A stretch of DNA of 64,000 bases from Salinibacter grassmerensis (GCF_947077765.1 NZ_CAMTTF010000004.1:238012-302011); one strand, 5' to 3'. Positions 27,231 through 36,629 are shown, numbered from the stretch's first letter. The notes: generated from the sequence alone by a model not told the origin. Program-made: numbers and translations.

Positions 27231-29120
27231 ATGGAACGTTCTTCCCGCGCCGATCTCATTTCGGAGGACCCCCACCCCGCCCGCACCCACACCTGCGGCG
27301 ACCTCCGCGCCGACGACAACGGCGAAGCGGTCGTCCTCAAGGGATGGGTCGACACCCGGCGCGACCACGGCGGGCTGGTGTTCGTGGACCTGCGCGACCG
27401 CTACGGCCTCACCCAGGTCGTCTTTTCGCCACAGGACAACCAGACGGCCTACGAGGTGGCCGGACAGCTGCGCCGGGAGGACGTGATCAGTGTACAGGGG
27501 ACCGTCCGCCCGCGGGGCGACGAAGCCGCCAACCCCGACCTCCCGACTGGGGCCATCGAGGTTAGCGCCGATGACCTGGCGGTGCTTAATACCTCCGAGA
27601 CGCCGCCCTTCGTCGTGAGTGCCCACGAGGAGCGGCAGATGAATACGAATGAGGACCTGCGGCTCGAGCACCGCTACCTGGACCTCCGACGGCCGGACCT
27701 GCAGGAAAACATCGAGCTGCGCCACCGGCTCTACCAGACGACCCACCGCTACTTCGACGACCACGACTTCCTGGAGGTGGAAACCCCGGTGCTCATGAAG
27801 TCCACCCCGGAGGGCGCACGCGACTTTCTCGTCCCCAGCCGCCTCCATCCGGGCCGCTTCTACGCGCTGCCACAGTCGCCGCAGACCTACAAGCAACTGC
27901 TCATGGTGGGCGGGCTCGACCGCTACGTCCAGATCGTGAAGTGCTTCCGCGACGAGGACCTGCGGGCCGACCGGCAGCCGGAGTTTACGCAGATCGACGT
28001 GGAGATGACGTTCGCCACCGAGGAGCAGGTCTATGAACTCACGGAAGGGCTCATGGCCGACCTCTGGGACACCCTGGAGGACACTCGACTGGAGACGCCC
28101 TTCCCCCGCATGACCTACGACGAGGCGCTGCGCACCTACGGCACCGACAAGCCGGACCTGCGCTTCGACCTGAAGCTGCACGACGTGAGCGACTGCTTCG
28201 CCGGAAGCGGCTTCCGCGTCTTCGAATCGATCGTGGACAGCGGCGGGCACATCGTGGCCCTTCGGGTGCCGGGCGAGGGCGACCGGGGGCGCGCCGCGAT
28301 GGACCGGCTGGAGGAGCATGTGACCGATGAGATCGGTGCCGCCGGTCTCATCTACTTCCAGCTGCCGTCCGACGGCTCCGGGATCGAGCAGAACCTGAGC
28401 AGCGACGCCCTGCCCCACGAGTACGGACGGGCCGCCGCCGAGCAGGTGGGCGCGGAGGCGGGCGACTTAATTCTCACCCTGGCCGGCGATGCGCCCACCG
28501 TATACGAGCAGGCCGGCGACCTCCGCCTTTACATGGGCGAGGAGCTCGGCCTGCGCCCGCCCGCCGACGAGGGCGAGGACGCGTTCCTCTGGGTCACCGA
28601 CTTTCCACTGATGGAGCACGACGAGGAGGCCGGACGGCCCGTCTCGATGCACCACCCCTTCACGGCGCCTCACCCCGACGACCTCGACGCTCTCGCCGAC
28701 GACCCCACGCAGGTGCAGGCACGGGCCTACGACCTCGTGCTCAACGGCAACGAGATCGGCGGCGGCTCCATCCGCATCCACAACCACGAGACGCAGATGA
28801 AGGTCTTCGACGTCCTCGGGATCGACGAGGAGGAGGCCCAGGACCGATTCGGGTTCTTGCTCGACGCCCTCCGTTACGGCGCGCCGCCGCACGGGGGCAT
28901 TGCACTTGGGCTCGACCGCCTCGTCATGCTGCTGGCCGGGGCCGATTCACTCCGCGACGTCATCGCCTTCCCCAAGACCCAGAGTGGCAAGGAGCCGATG
29001 GTGAAGTCGCCCGACTGGGTCGACCCCGAGCAGCTGGAAACCCTGGCCCTCCGTCTCGACCTGCCCCCCGACGTGGAGCCGCCCGCCCGGATCGCCCAAC
29101 GCAAGCGTCTGGCGTCGTAG
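27231..29120 (+). CDS. aspS: aspartyl-tRNA synthetase
   Basis: 629 aa, slightly longer than typical bacterial enzymes (about 590). The OB-fold anticodon domain carries [20 protein letters not shown]. The class II catalytic core has motif 1 ([11 protein letters not shown] region), motif 2 [18 protein letters not shown] and motif 3 [11 protein letters not shown]. The bacterial GAD insertion spans about residues 310-420. The protein is very rich in Asp and Glu, as expected for a cytoplasm with high salt. It charges tRNA-Asp; discrimination against tRNA-Asn cannot be judged here. Confidence 0.96.
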   Translation: MERSSRADLISEDPHPARTHTCGDLRADDNGEAVVLKGWVDTRRDHGGLVFVDLRDRYGLTQVVFSPQDNQTAYEVAGQLRREDVISVQGTVRPRGDEAANPDLPTGAIEVSADDLAVLNTSETPPFVVSAHEERQMNTNEDLRLEHRYLDLRRPDLQENIELRHRLYQTTHRYFDDHDFLEVETPVLMKSTPEGARDFLVPSRLHPGRFYALPQSPQTYKQLLMVGGLDRYVQIVKCFRDEDLRADRQPEFTQIDVEMTFATEEQVYELTEGLMADLWDTLEDTRLETPFPRMTYDEALRTYGTDKPDLRFDLKLHDVSDCFAGSGFRVFESIVDSGGHIVALRVPGEGDRGRAAMDRLEEHVTDEIGAAGLIYFQLPSDGSGIEQNLSSDALPHEYGRAAAEQVGAEAGDLILTLAGDAPTVYEQAGDLRLYMGEELGLRPPADEGEDAFLWVTDFPLMEHDEEAGRPVSMHHPFTAPHPDDLDALADDPTQVQARAYDLVLNGNEIGGGSIRIHNHETQMKVFDVLGIDEEEAQDRFGFLLDALRYGAPPHGGIALGLDRLVMLLAGADSLRDVIAFPKTQSGKEPMVKSPDWVDPEQLETLALRLDLPPDVEPPARIAQRKRLAS

Positions 29121-29206
29121 CAGGCCTGCATGCGTACACTGGAAAATTCCTGAGGCGTATCCTCACGGAGTTCCTCCCTCCCCTTTGTCGCTCCGAGCTC
29201 GATTTG

Positions 29207-29239
29207 GAGCCCAAAATCCGTGTGCCCGGATGGGCTCCA
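29207..29239. terminator. hairpin between aspS and the pyrophosphatase-like gene
   Basis: GGAGCCCA (29207-29214) and TGGGCTCC (29232-29239) form a perfect 8-bp stem with an inner TCCG/CGGA pairing. It lies 86 bases after the aspS stop and 60 before the next start. No T-tract follows, so termination is possible but unproven; a leader structure of the next gene is the alternative. Confidence 0.35.
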
Positions 29240-29299
29240 GACTGAGGTCTAGGCGATGCCTCCCCCCACGCACTTGTGCCGGTCCAGCAGGATTGTGCC

Positions 29300-29728
29300 A
29301 TGCCCGAGTCGGTTTTGCCCCCCCTGAACCTCCAAGCCCTTCGTCCGGCGGTCCGTGCGTGCCTTGACTGGGGGGCATGGGCGCAGTGCATCGAGAGCAA
29401 CGGGATCACGATCGAGCGGCCCCGTGCAACCGCCCACCCCGACCATCCGTCCATCGTCTATCCGATCGACTACGGCTACGTCAACGGCACGCGGGGCGGC
29501 GACGGGGACGCGCTCGACGTGTTCGTGGGCCACAGCACGACCGGCCTCGTTGGGGCCATCCTGACGACCGACTACCAGCAGCGGGACCGGGAGGCCAATC
29601 TGCTCTACGACTGTACGCCTACCGAGGTCTACACGGCCCATGGCTTCATGAACTACGACCGCACCCTGTTGGAGGGGGTGCTCGTGCTGCGTCATGAGAT
29701 GCGGGCGCTCTGGGATGCGGTCGACTGA
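29300..29728 (+). CDS. inorganic pyrophosphatase-like protein
   Basis: 142 aa from ATG 29300, with GTG 29276 as an alternative. IVYPIDYGYVNGTRGGDGDA followed by LDVFVG matches the family I soluble pyrophosphatase signature, including the three metal-binding Asp residues of DGDALD. The rest is much shorter than the usual 170-220 aa: the region after ANLLYD that carries the third set of metal ligands and catalytic Lys residues is reduced. It may be a compact pyrophosphatase or a related phosphohydrolase with another substrate. Confidence 0.75.
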   Translation: MPESVLPPLNLQALRPAVRACLDWGAWAQCIESNGITIERPRATAHPDHPSIVYPIDYGYVNGTRGGDGDALDVFVGHSTTGLVGAILTTDYQQRDREANLLYDCTPTEVYTAHGFMNYDRTLLEGVLVLRHEMRALWDAVD

Positions 29729-29775
29729 CCGGCTTCAACCTCAGTGCAGCGACCGTGGACGGGGCTCATGTCCCC

Positions 29776-30126
29776 CTACCCCCGCCGGATCGTCACCGTG
29801 GCCCCGACGCGTGCGGCGAGCGCCCGCAACTGGGACGTCGTCACGCCAATGTAGATCGTGTCAACGCCGGTGCATTCCGGGTGCTCGTCGGAGCGCGTTC
29901 GGTTCGTCGAGCCGCCGGCGTGGTCCGTGCCGCGGTGTCCGTTGACCATCATGAGCGTCTCGACGGCGTCTTCCCCGTCCACCGCCCGGATAATCTCGGC
30001 GCGGGAGGCCTTCAGGGCCTGGGAGTAGATGTAGGCGGAGCCACAGATGATGCCCCCAAATCGCTTCAAGCGGCCCGGCGGGCCCGACGACCGGTCCGCA
30101 GGGTCATCTGCAGATTCGTAATGCAT
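29776..30126 (-). CDS. hypothetical protein, about 116 aa
   Basis: No family recognised. From ATG 30126 the product has a mixed alpha/beta look (FGGIICGSAYIYSQALKASR, TIYIGVTTSQLRALAARVGA) and no signal or membrane segment. The central GHRGTDHAGGSTNRTRSDE is polar. The frame is open upstream to 30243 but those residues are Arg/Pro-rich and improbable. It lies downstream of the fused E1 gene on the same strand, 120 bases away. Whether it is a real gene needs conservation data. Confidence 0.45.
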   Translation of the reverse strand: MHYESADDPADRSSGPPGRLKRFGGIICGSAYIYSQALKASRAEIIRAVDGEDAVETLMMVNGHRGTDHAGGSTNRTRSDEHPECTGVDTIYIGVTTSQLRALAARVGATVTIRRG

Positions 30127-30246
30127 CCTGTTTTGTCTTCGCGGTACTTGTTCTAAACACATCAGCAGTGGACGGAGCCGGCACGGCGGGCGTTTTCGGC
30201 GGTCCTCCTCCGGCGAAGGCGTCCGATTCATGACGGCTCCCACGCC

Positions 30247-32244
30247 CTAAAATGCAAGCAGGTCTTCCACCTTCGGCCGCAGCCGCGCCTTCGCCGAGAA
30301 GATCTCATCTTCCAGCGGCTTGGCGTTGGGCACCGGGAGGTCCTCGGCCGCCACCCGCGTGATGGGAGCGTCGAGCAGCTCAAACCCGATCTCCCCCAGC
30401 TCCGCGGCCAGCTCCGCCCCGAAGCCCGCCGTGCGGCTTGCCTCGTGCAGCACGAGCAGCCGGTTCGTCTTGTCCAGGGACTGCCGCACCGTCTCACGGT
30501 CCCAGGGGACGAGCGTGCGCAGGTCCACCACCTCCAGGTCCGCCCCGTTCGCCTCGGCCTGATGCTCCGCCTCCGCCAGCGCCCAGTGCACGCCGACGCC
30601 GTAGGTAACGATTGTCGCGTCGTTTCCTGTTCGTGCAACCCGGGCCTCCCCGAACGGCAGCGTGTACTCTTCCGTCGGCACCTCGCCGCGGATGGACCGG
30701 TAGAGCTTCTTGTGCTCAAAGAAGAGGACCGGGTTGGGGTCGGCCAGGGCGGTGCGAAGGAGCCCTTTCACGTCGTGGGGGGTGGCGGGCACCACGACCT
30801 TGAGGCCCGGTGTGTGGGCGAACCAGGCCTCCCGCGACTGGGAGTGGAACGGCCCGGCCCCGATGCCGCCGCCGAAGGGCGCACGAATTGTCACGTTGAC
30901 CGGCTGTCCCCACCGGTAGTGCGTCGTCGCCAGGTTGTTGACGGTCTGGTTGAAGCCGCACGAGATGAAGTCGGCGTACTGCATCTCCACGACCGCCGGG
31001 AGGTCGTCGATCGCCAGCCCCATCCCGGCCCCGAGGGCCCCGTCCTCGATGATGGGGGTGTTGCGGACGCGCTCGTCGCCAAACTCGTCGACGAAGCCGT
31101 CGGTCACCTTGAAGGCCCCGCCGTACTCGGCAATGTCCTGCCCCATCACGATTATCTCGTCGTCGTCCTGCATCGCCGCCCAGAGGCCGTCCTGAATGGC
31201 GTCGATGAGGCGCGTCTCCTCCGTCTCAACGTCGGGCGACGGCGGGTCGGGATCGGGCGACGGGGCAAAGACCGCGTTGCGCTCCGCCTCCGGGGTGCTG
31301 GTTACCTCTGGCCGGTCGAGGGCCCACTCCGCCAGCTCGTCGACCGTGGATTCGAGCTCGGCCCGGATGTCCTTGATCTCGTCGGCTCCGAGCAGCCCTT
31401 CCTCCCGAACCCGATCAGCAAAGCGGTCGATTGGGTCCTTCTCTTTCCACTCCTCGATGAGCTCGTCCGGGACGTACGCGGTGCCGGAGGCCTCCTCGTG
31501 GCCCCGCACGCGGAACGTCTTCATTTCCAGCAGCACCGGGCCCTCAGCGCGGGCGTGTGATCGCGCCTCCCGGACCGCGTCGATGACCTCGAACACGTCG
31601 TTGCCGTCCACGACCCTCCCCGGCATGTCGTAGCCGGCGGCCGCGTCGGCAATGTCGTCGGGCGCCACCGCCTCGTCGGTGGGCGTCGAGAGGCCGTAGC
31701 CGTTGTTCTCCACCAGGAAGAGAACCGGCAGGTCCCACACCGACGCGAGGTTGAGCGCCTCGTGAAAGTCGCCCTCGCGGGTGCCGCCATCGCCGCAGAA
31801 CGCGCAGGCGACCCGGTCCGCATCCCGGTACCGGAAGGCCTGCCCCAGCCCGCACGCCACCGGCAGCATGGCGGCCATGTGCGAGATCATGCCCACGAGG
31901 TTCTTCTCGGGCAGCCCGAAATGGAAGGTGCGGTCTCGGCCGTTCGTAAAGCCCCCCTTCTTTCCCATCAACTGGCAAAAAAGGCGCTCCCGGTCGACAT
32001 CGCGCGTGGTCCACACGCCCAAGTTGCGGTGCATGGGCAGGATGTAGTCTCGGTCGTCCAGCGCCCACGTGGTGCCCGCGGCGACGGCCTCCTGTCCGTA
32101 CCCGCTGAACCACTTTGCGATGCGCCCCTGCCGGATGAGCGTCAGCATCTTCTCTTCGATGACGCGGGGCTCTAGGAGCGCTCGGTAGAGCGCCTCGGCA
32201 TCAAGGTCAGGAACCGTGTCGACGGGCGAATCTGGGGAAGGCAT
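30247..32244 (-). CDS. fused alpha/beta 2-oxoacid dehydrogenase E1 (branched-chain type)
   Basis: 665 aa. Residues 1-330 are an E1 alpha chain with the thiamine diphosphate motif CGDGGTREGDFHEALNLAS ending near VENNGYGLS. An acidic/Pro linker (about 335-355) joins it to an E1 beta chain (355-665) with IVMGQDIAEYGGAFKVTDG, FGDERVRNTPIIEDGALGAG, FHSQSREAWFAHTPGLKVVV and the C-terminal transketolase domain. In most bacteria the two chains are separate genes. The sequence is closer to 2-oxoisovalerate-type E1 than to pyruvate E1. It decarboxylates a 2-oxoacid and passes the acyl group to a lipoylated E2. The only E2 nearby is the one at 34006. Confidence 0.9.
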   Translation of the reverse strand: MPSPDSPVDTVPDLDAEALYRALLEPRVIEEKMLTLIRQGRIAKWFSGYGQEAVAAGTTWALDDRDYILPMHRNLGVWTTRDVDRERLFCQLMGKKGGFTNGRDRTFHFGLPEKNLVGMISHMAAMLPVACGLGQAFRYRDADRVACAFCGDGGTREGDFHEALNLASVWDLPVLFLVENNGYGLSTPTDEAVAPDDIADAAAGYDMPGRVVDGNDVFEVIDAVREARSHARAEGPVLLEMKTFRVRGHEEASGTAYVPDELIEEWKEKDPIDRFADRVREEGLLGADEIKDIRAELESTVDELAEWALDRPEVTSTPEAERNAVFAPSPDPDPPSPDVETEETRLIDAIQDGLWAAMQDDDEIIVMGQDIAEYGGAFKVTDGFVDEFGDERVRNTPIIEDGALGAGMGLAIDDLPAVVEMQYADFISCGFNQTVNNLATTHYRWGQPVNVTIRAPFGGGIGAGPFHSQSREAWFAHTPGLKVVVPATPHDVKGLLRTALADPNPVLFFEHKKLYRSIRGEVPTEEYTLPFGEARVARTGNDATIVTYGVGVHWALAEAEHQAEANGADLEVVDLRTLVPWDRETVRQSLDKTNRLLVLHEASRTAGFGAELAAELGEIGFELLDAPITRVAAEDLPVPNAKPLEDEIFSAKARLRPKVEDLLAF

Positions 32245-32335
32245 GAGGCTCAGAGTTCAGTGGAGAGAGCGCAATCGCAGAAGCAGGACGACGGCGAGAC
32301 GCATGGGTGCGGTGGCTTGCCCCCTAGGTTCGCCC

Positions 32336-33049
32336 CTACTCCAACCGGAAGGTGAAGGTGATCGTACCGGTCTGAGTTTCCTGGGGAGCCCCCGGCGGCA
32401 GCGCGTTAAAGCGCCACTGTTGTAGGGCGTCCATGACGGCGGCCTCCAGCTTGGGGCTGCCCTTGAGGAGGGGCACACGCCGCACGATGCGCCCCTCCGG
32501 ATTGACGGTGATCTGAATCCGAATGCGGGCATTCACCTTCTCGGCGTACTGCGGAAGCGGCGCCCGCTCGGGATCGCGGTCCAGTCCCTCAATGTCGTAG
32601 GGCGCGGCGGCCTCCTCCTCCGTGCCCGCCCCCGGGTCGCCCGACTCCTCCCCGGGCTCCGCGCTCGGCTCCTGCTGGTCGGCCTGCTGGTCCGTTTCGG
32701 GCTGGGCCTCAGCCTCCGGCACGGTCGTCTCCTCCTCGGTCGGCGGCACGGACTCCTCACTCCGCTCCTCGTCCGGGAGGTTGACCGGCTCCGACTCGGG
32801 CTCCTCCGCCGTTTCGTCGGGCTCGGTCTCCGGCTCGGGCGCCTCCTCCTGTGGCTCCGGGGTGGTCGTCTCCTCCACCTGCTCGGTGGCCTCCACCGGC
32901 TGCCCGGGCGAAAACTCGCCAAACTCCACCTCCACGTAGCCCAGTTGGGCGGGGCGGGGGCGCGACGCCGTCAGGAAGGCGAAGAGAAGGGCGAGCCCTC
33001 CATGGAGGATGACGGTGCTAGCAAACCCGATCCAGTCGCTACGGGACAT
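32336..33049 (-). CDS. TonB family energy-transducer protein
   Basis: 237 aa. One N-terminal transmembrane helix (about residues 8-28, FASTVILHGGLALLFAFL) is followed by a periplasmic arm of about 120 residues made mainly of Glu, Pro, Thr and Gln, then a TonB C-terminal domain (VNARIRIQITVNPEGRIVRR, AAVMDALQQWRFNALPPG). TonB proteins pass proton-motive force from ExbBD to outer-membrane receptors. The arm is acidic, unlike the Pro-Lys/Arg arm of classical TonB. No exbB or exbD lies nearby. It is set between the metallophosphoesterase and fused E1 genes on the same strand. Confidence 0.85.
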   Translation of the reverse strand: MSRSDWIGFASTVILHGGLALLFAFLTASRPRPAQLGYVEVEFGEFSPGQPVEATEQVEETTTPEPQEEAPEPETEPDETAEEPESEPVNLPDEERSEESVPPTEEETTVPEAEAQPETDQQADQQEPSAEPGEESGDPGAGTEEEAAAPYDIEGLDRDPERAPLPQYAEKVNARIRIQITVNPEGRIVRRVPLLKGSPKLEAAVMDALQQWRFNALPPGAPQETQTGTITFTFRLE

Positions 33050-33168
33050 GGGGCATACCCGGTTGGGGAGGTAGGAGAGCGATCAGTGTTGCCCATTGTA
33101 GGGACGTTGGACGGCCTTGGCCCGACAAAAGTTCGTCGCGGCAGCCTCCCTCTTCTCCTCAAATCCCC

Positions 33169-33972
33169 TCAATTTACACGCTCGAAGCGCGTCACGCCGT
33201 CGCGGACGAAGCGGCCCTCGTCGGGGATGTACCGCCGTTCTTTGACGGAGAAGGCATCCGGCTCGATGGAGATGACATTGTAGAAATTGATCGGGCCCGC
33301 CGGTTCGCGCCAGCGGTTGCTCGTCGCCGTGCCCGCACTGGCAACGACGATGCGCGGCGTGCCCGGGATGATTTCGAGGGGCTGGATGGCGGAGATGTGG
33401 AGGTGTCCGCAGAGAACAAGGTCAACGCCCACCTCCCCAGCCACCGCGAGGGTGTTCTGAGCCTGCTGGGCCACGGGGTGCGGGCTGATGGGCCCGATGA
33501 CCGTGGGGTGGAGCTGATGGTGCACCACAAGCACCTTGAAGCAGTCGCTCCCCTTCTCCGAGAAAAACTCACGCATCGCGGCCCGGTCGGCCGGGCCGAT
33601 GCGCCCGCCTTTGATCGACGGCCCGTAGGCGGACGTAAGACCGATCGCGGCCACGCCGTCGGCCTCGAAGGTGGGGGCAAGGTCGTCCGTGATGAACTGT
33701 TTGTACCGCTCCAGGGGGGCTCGGAGGCGCTTCACAGGACGCCACCACGGATAGACGTCGTGGTTGCCCGCCACGACGAGGGTGGGCGGATCAAGGGCCT
33801 CGAGCAGGGTTCGCGCCGCCGCGTACTCCGCCGGACGGGCCCGCTGTGTAAGGTCGCCGCTCACCGCGACGAGGTCAACATCCGCCGCGTTGATTTCGTC
33901 TAGCAGCGCCTCCACCACCCCGGAATCCGCAATGCGTCCGAAGTGGAGGTCGGAGATGTGCGCGATGGTCAT
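33169..33972 (-). CDS. calcineurin-like metallophosphoesterase
   Basis: 267 aa. The five metal-binding blocks are in order: ISDLHFG (residues 5-11), VSGDLTQRA, VVAGNHDVYPW, VVHHQLHP and LCGHLHIS. Members of this class III cyclase-phosphodiesterase-like group hydrolyse cyclic nucleotides or other phosphodiesters; the substrate here is unknown. No signal peptide, so it is cytoplasmic. It starts 33 bases after the E2 gene's stop, so it is probably translated from the same mRNA as the pyruvate dehydrogenase genes. Confidence 0.88.
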   Translation of the reverse strand: MTIAHISDLHFGRIADSGVVEALLDEINAADVDLVAVSGDLTQRARPAEYAAARTLLEALDPPTLVVAGNHDVYPWWRPVKRLRAPLERYKQFITDDLAPTFEADGVAAIGLTSAYGPSIKGGRIGPADRAAMREFFSEKGSDCFKVLVVHHQLHPTVIGPISPHPVAQQAQNTLAVAGEVGVDLVLCGHLHISAIQPLEIIPGTPRIVVASAGTATSNRWREPAGPINFYNVISIEPDAFSVKERRYIPDEGRFVRDGVTRFERVN

Positions 33973-34005
33973 AGCGCCGAACGCGAGCCTCGTAACCGTT
34001 CAACG

Positions 34006-35454
34006 CTACAGCAACAGGTTCATCGGTTCCTCCAGGTAGGACTTCACCGTGTCGAGGAAGTGGGCCCCCTTCGCCCCGTCCACGACGCGGTGGTCACAGG
34101 AGAGGGTCACCTTCATGCGCTTGCCGGGCACCACTTCGCCGTCCTCCACGACAGGCGTGTCGCGGATCTCGCCAATGGCCAGGATGGCCGAATTGGGCGG
34201 GTTGATGATGGCCGTAAACTCTTCGATACCGAACATGCCGAGGTTGCTCGTGGTGAAGGTGGCTCCCTCGAACTCCTCCGGCTCCAGGTCCCGATCGCGG
34301 GCCCGCTCGGCCAGCTTCCGCGTCTCGCGGGCGAGCTCCGAGAGCCCCTTCCGGTCCGCGTCGTGCAGGACCGGCGTGATAAGCCCTTCGTCGATGGCAA
34401 CGGCGATGCCGATGTGCACGCGGTTGTGCTTGTGGATTTCGCCCTCGTCGGGGCGGTAGGCGGCGTTGACGTACGGGTGGTCGTGCAACGAGAGGGCACA
34501 TGCCTTCGTGATGAAGTCGTTGAAGGAGATCTTCGCGCGCCCCTGCTCCTCCGCCAGCTCGTTGAGGTCTTCGCGGACCTCGATCGCCCGCTCTACGTCG
34601 ATGTCGACCGTGAGGTAGTAGTGCGGGGCCGAGTACTTGCTCTCCGCAAGGCGCCGGGCGATGGTCTTCCGCATCTGCGTGATGTCCTCGGACTCGTACG
34701 CGGCCTCCTCGTCCGGCATCGCGTAGGACGGCGCCTCCGGAACGGACGGCTCGGGCTGGGGCGCTGACTCCGGGGTTGGCTCCGGGTCGGGCGTCGGCTC
34801 GGGGTCGGGCGTCGGCTCGGGGTCGGGCGTCGGCTCCGATTCAGGAGTTGGCTCCGGCGCAGCCTCCTGCTCTTCAATGTGGGTCTCCACGTCCCGACGC
34901 ACGATGCGTCCCTCGGGCCCCGATCCGTCGACCTGCGCCAGCTCCACGTCGTGGTCCTGCGCGATGCGGCGCGCCAGGGGAGACGCCTTGACGCGGCGTC
35001 CCTCCGCGTCGGTCTCGGCGGGCACCGGCTCCGGCGTCCGCTCGGACAGCTGCCCGTCGCCGCTCGGCTCTGGGGCCGGGTCGGGCTCCACCTCCGGCTC
35101 CGGAGCGGGCGCGGCCGACGCCTCTTCGGCGTCATCGTCCTCAGTGTCGGCCTCGGGCTCGGCGGTTGCGGCCCCGTCGCCCCCGGCATCGCCCACGAGA
35201 TCGGAAATGTCCTCCCCGGCCTCTCCAATCACGGCAATTAGCTCCCCGATGGGCACGGCGTCCCCCGCCTCAATCACTTGTTTGAGCAACACCCCCTCGT
35301 CGAAGGCCTCCAGGTCCATCGTGGCCTTGTCGGTTTCGACCTGTGCCAGCACGTCGCCCGCCGACACCTCCTCGCCCTCGTCCACGAGCCAGGCGGAAAG
35401 CACCCCCTCCTCCATGGTGTCGCTCAGCTTGGGCATTTCGATTGGAATCGCCAT
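34006..35454 (-). CDS. dihydrolipoamide acyltransferase (E2) of the pyruvate dehydrogenase complex
   Basis: 482 aa. One lipoyl domain (residues 1-80) has the lipoylation site ETDKATMDLEAF with its Lys. A Glu/Pro/Ala linker leads to the E1/E3-binding domain (about 155-195, SPLARRIAQDHDVELAQVDG). A second linker of hexapeptide repeats EPTPDP (about 200-235) follows, then the catalytic acyltransferase core ending with DHRVVDGAKGAHFL, whose His and Asp are catalytic. It forms the core of the complex, moving the acetyl group to CoA. It lies 95 bases after E1 beta on the same strand. No E3 gene is nearby. Confidence 0.93.
   Translation of the reverse strand: MAIPIEMPKLSDTMEEGVLSAWLVDEGEEVSAGDVLAQVETDKATMDLEAFDEGVLLKQVIEAGDAVPIGELIAVIGEAGEDISDLVGDAGGDGAATAEPEADTEDDDAEEASAAPAPEPEVEPDPAPEPSGDGQLSERTPEPVPAETDAEGRRVKASPLARRIAQDHDVELAQVDGSGPEGRIVRRDVETHIEEQEAAPEPTPESEPTPDPEPTPDPEPTPDPEPTPESAPQPEPSVPEAPSYAMPDEEAAYESEDITQMRKTIARRLAESKYSAPHYYLTVDIDVERAIEVREDLNELAEEQGRAKISFNDFITKACALSLHDHPYVNAAYRPDEGEIHKHNRVHIGIAVAIDEGLITPVLHDADRKGLSELARETRKLAERARDRDLEPEEFEGATFTTSNLGMFGIEEFTAIINPPNSAILAIGEIRDTPVVEDGEVVPGKRMKVTLSCDHRVVDGAKGAHFLDTVKSYLEEPMNLLL
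34760..34849. repeat. five 18-bp tandem repeats inside the E2 gene
   Basis: Units of the form GGCTCSGGGTCGGGCGTC (plus strand) run from 34760 to 34849; the middle three are nearly identical and the outer two diverge. On the coding (minus) strand they specify the flexible EPTPDP linker. Whole-codon units mean that copy number could change without a frameshift. Confidence 0.8.
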
Positions 35455-35463
35455 GGGTCAGTA

Positions 35464-35499
35464 TCGAGTTTCGGAGTGTAGTACAAATGTCGAATGTGG
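35464..35499 (-). repeat. leader repeat upstream of the E2 gene
   Basis: The minus strand contains CATTCGACATTTGTACTACA followed by CTCCGAAACTCGATAC just before the E2 start. It resembles the leader of pdhB at 36543-36570 in the same position relative to the start codon. Both are in about 95-base gaps of one operon. Confidence 0.4.
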
Positions 35500-35549
35500 A
35501 CCGGCACGGGCCCCGGGTGCCCGGGCCGAGCGCCGGGGCTCGCGGGACG

Positions 35550-36533
35550 TTACTCGGCGTAGAGGACCCGGAGGCACTTGTCAACCGTCTCGTCGACGCC
35601 CGGCATGTACTCGTCCATGAGGTTCGGCGCGTACGGGGCCGGGGTGTCGGGGGCCGTCACGCGCAGGATGGGCGCGTCGAGGTAGTCGAAGGCGCGGTCC
35701 TGCACCTGATGCGTAATTTCCGAGGCCACGCTGGTAAAGGGGGTGCTCTCGTCGATCACGACCAGTCGGTTTGTCTTGACGACCGACTCCACGATCGTCT
35801 CAATGTCGAGCGGCTTAATGGTGCGCGGGTCGATTACTTCGGCCTCGTAGCCCTGCTCTTCGAGCGCCTCCGCGGCATCCATCGCGATGTGATAGCTCTT
35901 GCTGTGCGCCACGATCGTTACGTCGTCGCCCTCCCGCCCCACGCGGGCCGAGCCGATCGGGATCGTGTAGTCGCTTTCCTCACTCACCTCCCGCTGCATG
36001 CCGTACATCAGCTCGCTCTCGAGAAAGACCACCGGGTCGTCATCCCGGATGGCCGTCTTGAGCAGTCCCTTGCCGTCGTCGGGCACGGACGGCGACACAA
36101 CCTTGAGGCCGGGGATGTTCGAGTATAGCGCCTCCGTGGAGTTGGAGTGGGTGGCCCCGAGCTGGCCGGCCGCCCCGTTGGGGCCCCGGAAGACAATCGG
36201 GATGTCGAACTGGCCGCCCGACATGTAGCGCATGTTGGGAGCGTTGTTGATGACCTGGTCGAAGGCCACGAACGAGAAGTTGAACGTCATGAACTCGACG
36301 ATGGGCCGGAGCCCGTTCATCGCCGCCCCGATGCCGAGCCCCGCGAACCCGAGCTCGCTGATGGGCGAGTCGATGACCCGGTCGGACCCAAAGTGATCGA
36401 GCATGCCCTTGCTCACCTTGTAGGCGCCGTCGTACTCGGCCACCTCTTCCCCGATGAGGAAGATATCGTCGTCGCGCTCCATCTCTTCGGTCATTGCGTC
36501 CCGGAGCGCCGTGCGGAATTCCAGCGTAGCCAT
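35550..36533 (-). CDS. pdhB: pyruvate dehydrogenase E1 component, beta subunit
   Basis: 327 aa from ATG 36533. ATLEFRTALRDAMTEEMERD opens the chain. IFLIGEEVAEYDGAYKVSKG, DRVIDSPISELGFAGLGIGA, MSGGQFDIPIVFRGPNG and LGATHSNSTEALYSNIPGLK are standard beta-subunit blocks, with the Glu that activates thiamine diphosphate in GEEVAEYDG. It pairs with the alpha subunit encoded 96 bases upstream. The frame opens further upstream, but that part is leader DNA. Confidence 0.94.
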   Translation of the reverse strand: MATLEFRTALRDAMTEEMERDDDIFLIGEEVAEYDGAYKVSKGMLDHFGSDRVIDSPISELGFAGLGIGAAMNGLRPIVEFMTFNFSFVAFDQVINNAPNMRYMSGGQFDIPIVFRGPNGAAGQLGATHSNSTEALYSNIPGLKVVSPSVPDDGKGLLKTAIRDDDPVVFLESELMYGMQREVSEESDYTIPIGSARVGREGDDVTIVAHSKSYHIAMDAAEALEEQGYEAEVIDPRTIKPLDIETIVESVVKTNRLVVIDESTPFTSVASEITHQVQDRAFDYLDAPILRVTAPDTPAPYAPNLMDEYMPGVDETVDKCLRVLYAE

Positions 36534-36542
36534 ATTCAAGTG

Positions 36543-36570
36543 CGAGTTTCGAAGTGCAAATGGCGAATGG
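36543..36570 (-). repeat. leader repeat upstream of pdhB
   Basis: The minus strand reads CATTCGCCATTTGCACTTCG then AAACTCGC, ten bases before the pdhB ATG. It shares CATTCG-CATTTG-ACT and CGAAACTCG blocks with the E2 leader at 35464-35499. Confidence 0.4.
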
Positions 36571-36629
36571 GCGAAGCGGAGAGTGCCGGGCAGTCGACCC
36601 GAGCCCCGACACTCAAAAACCAACAGGGC

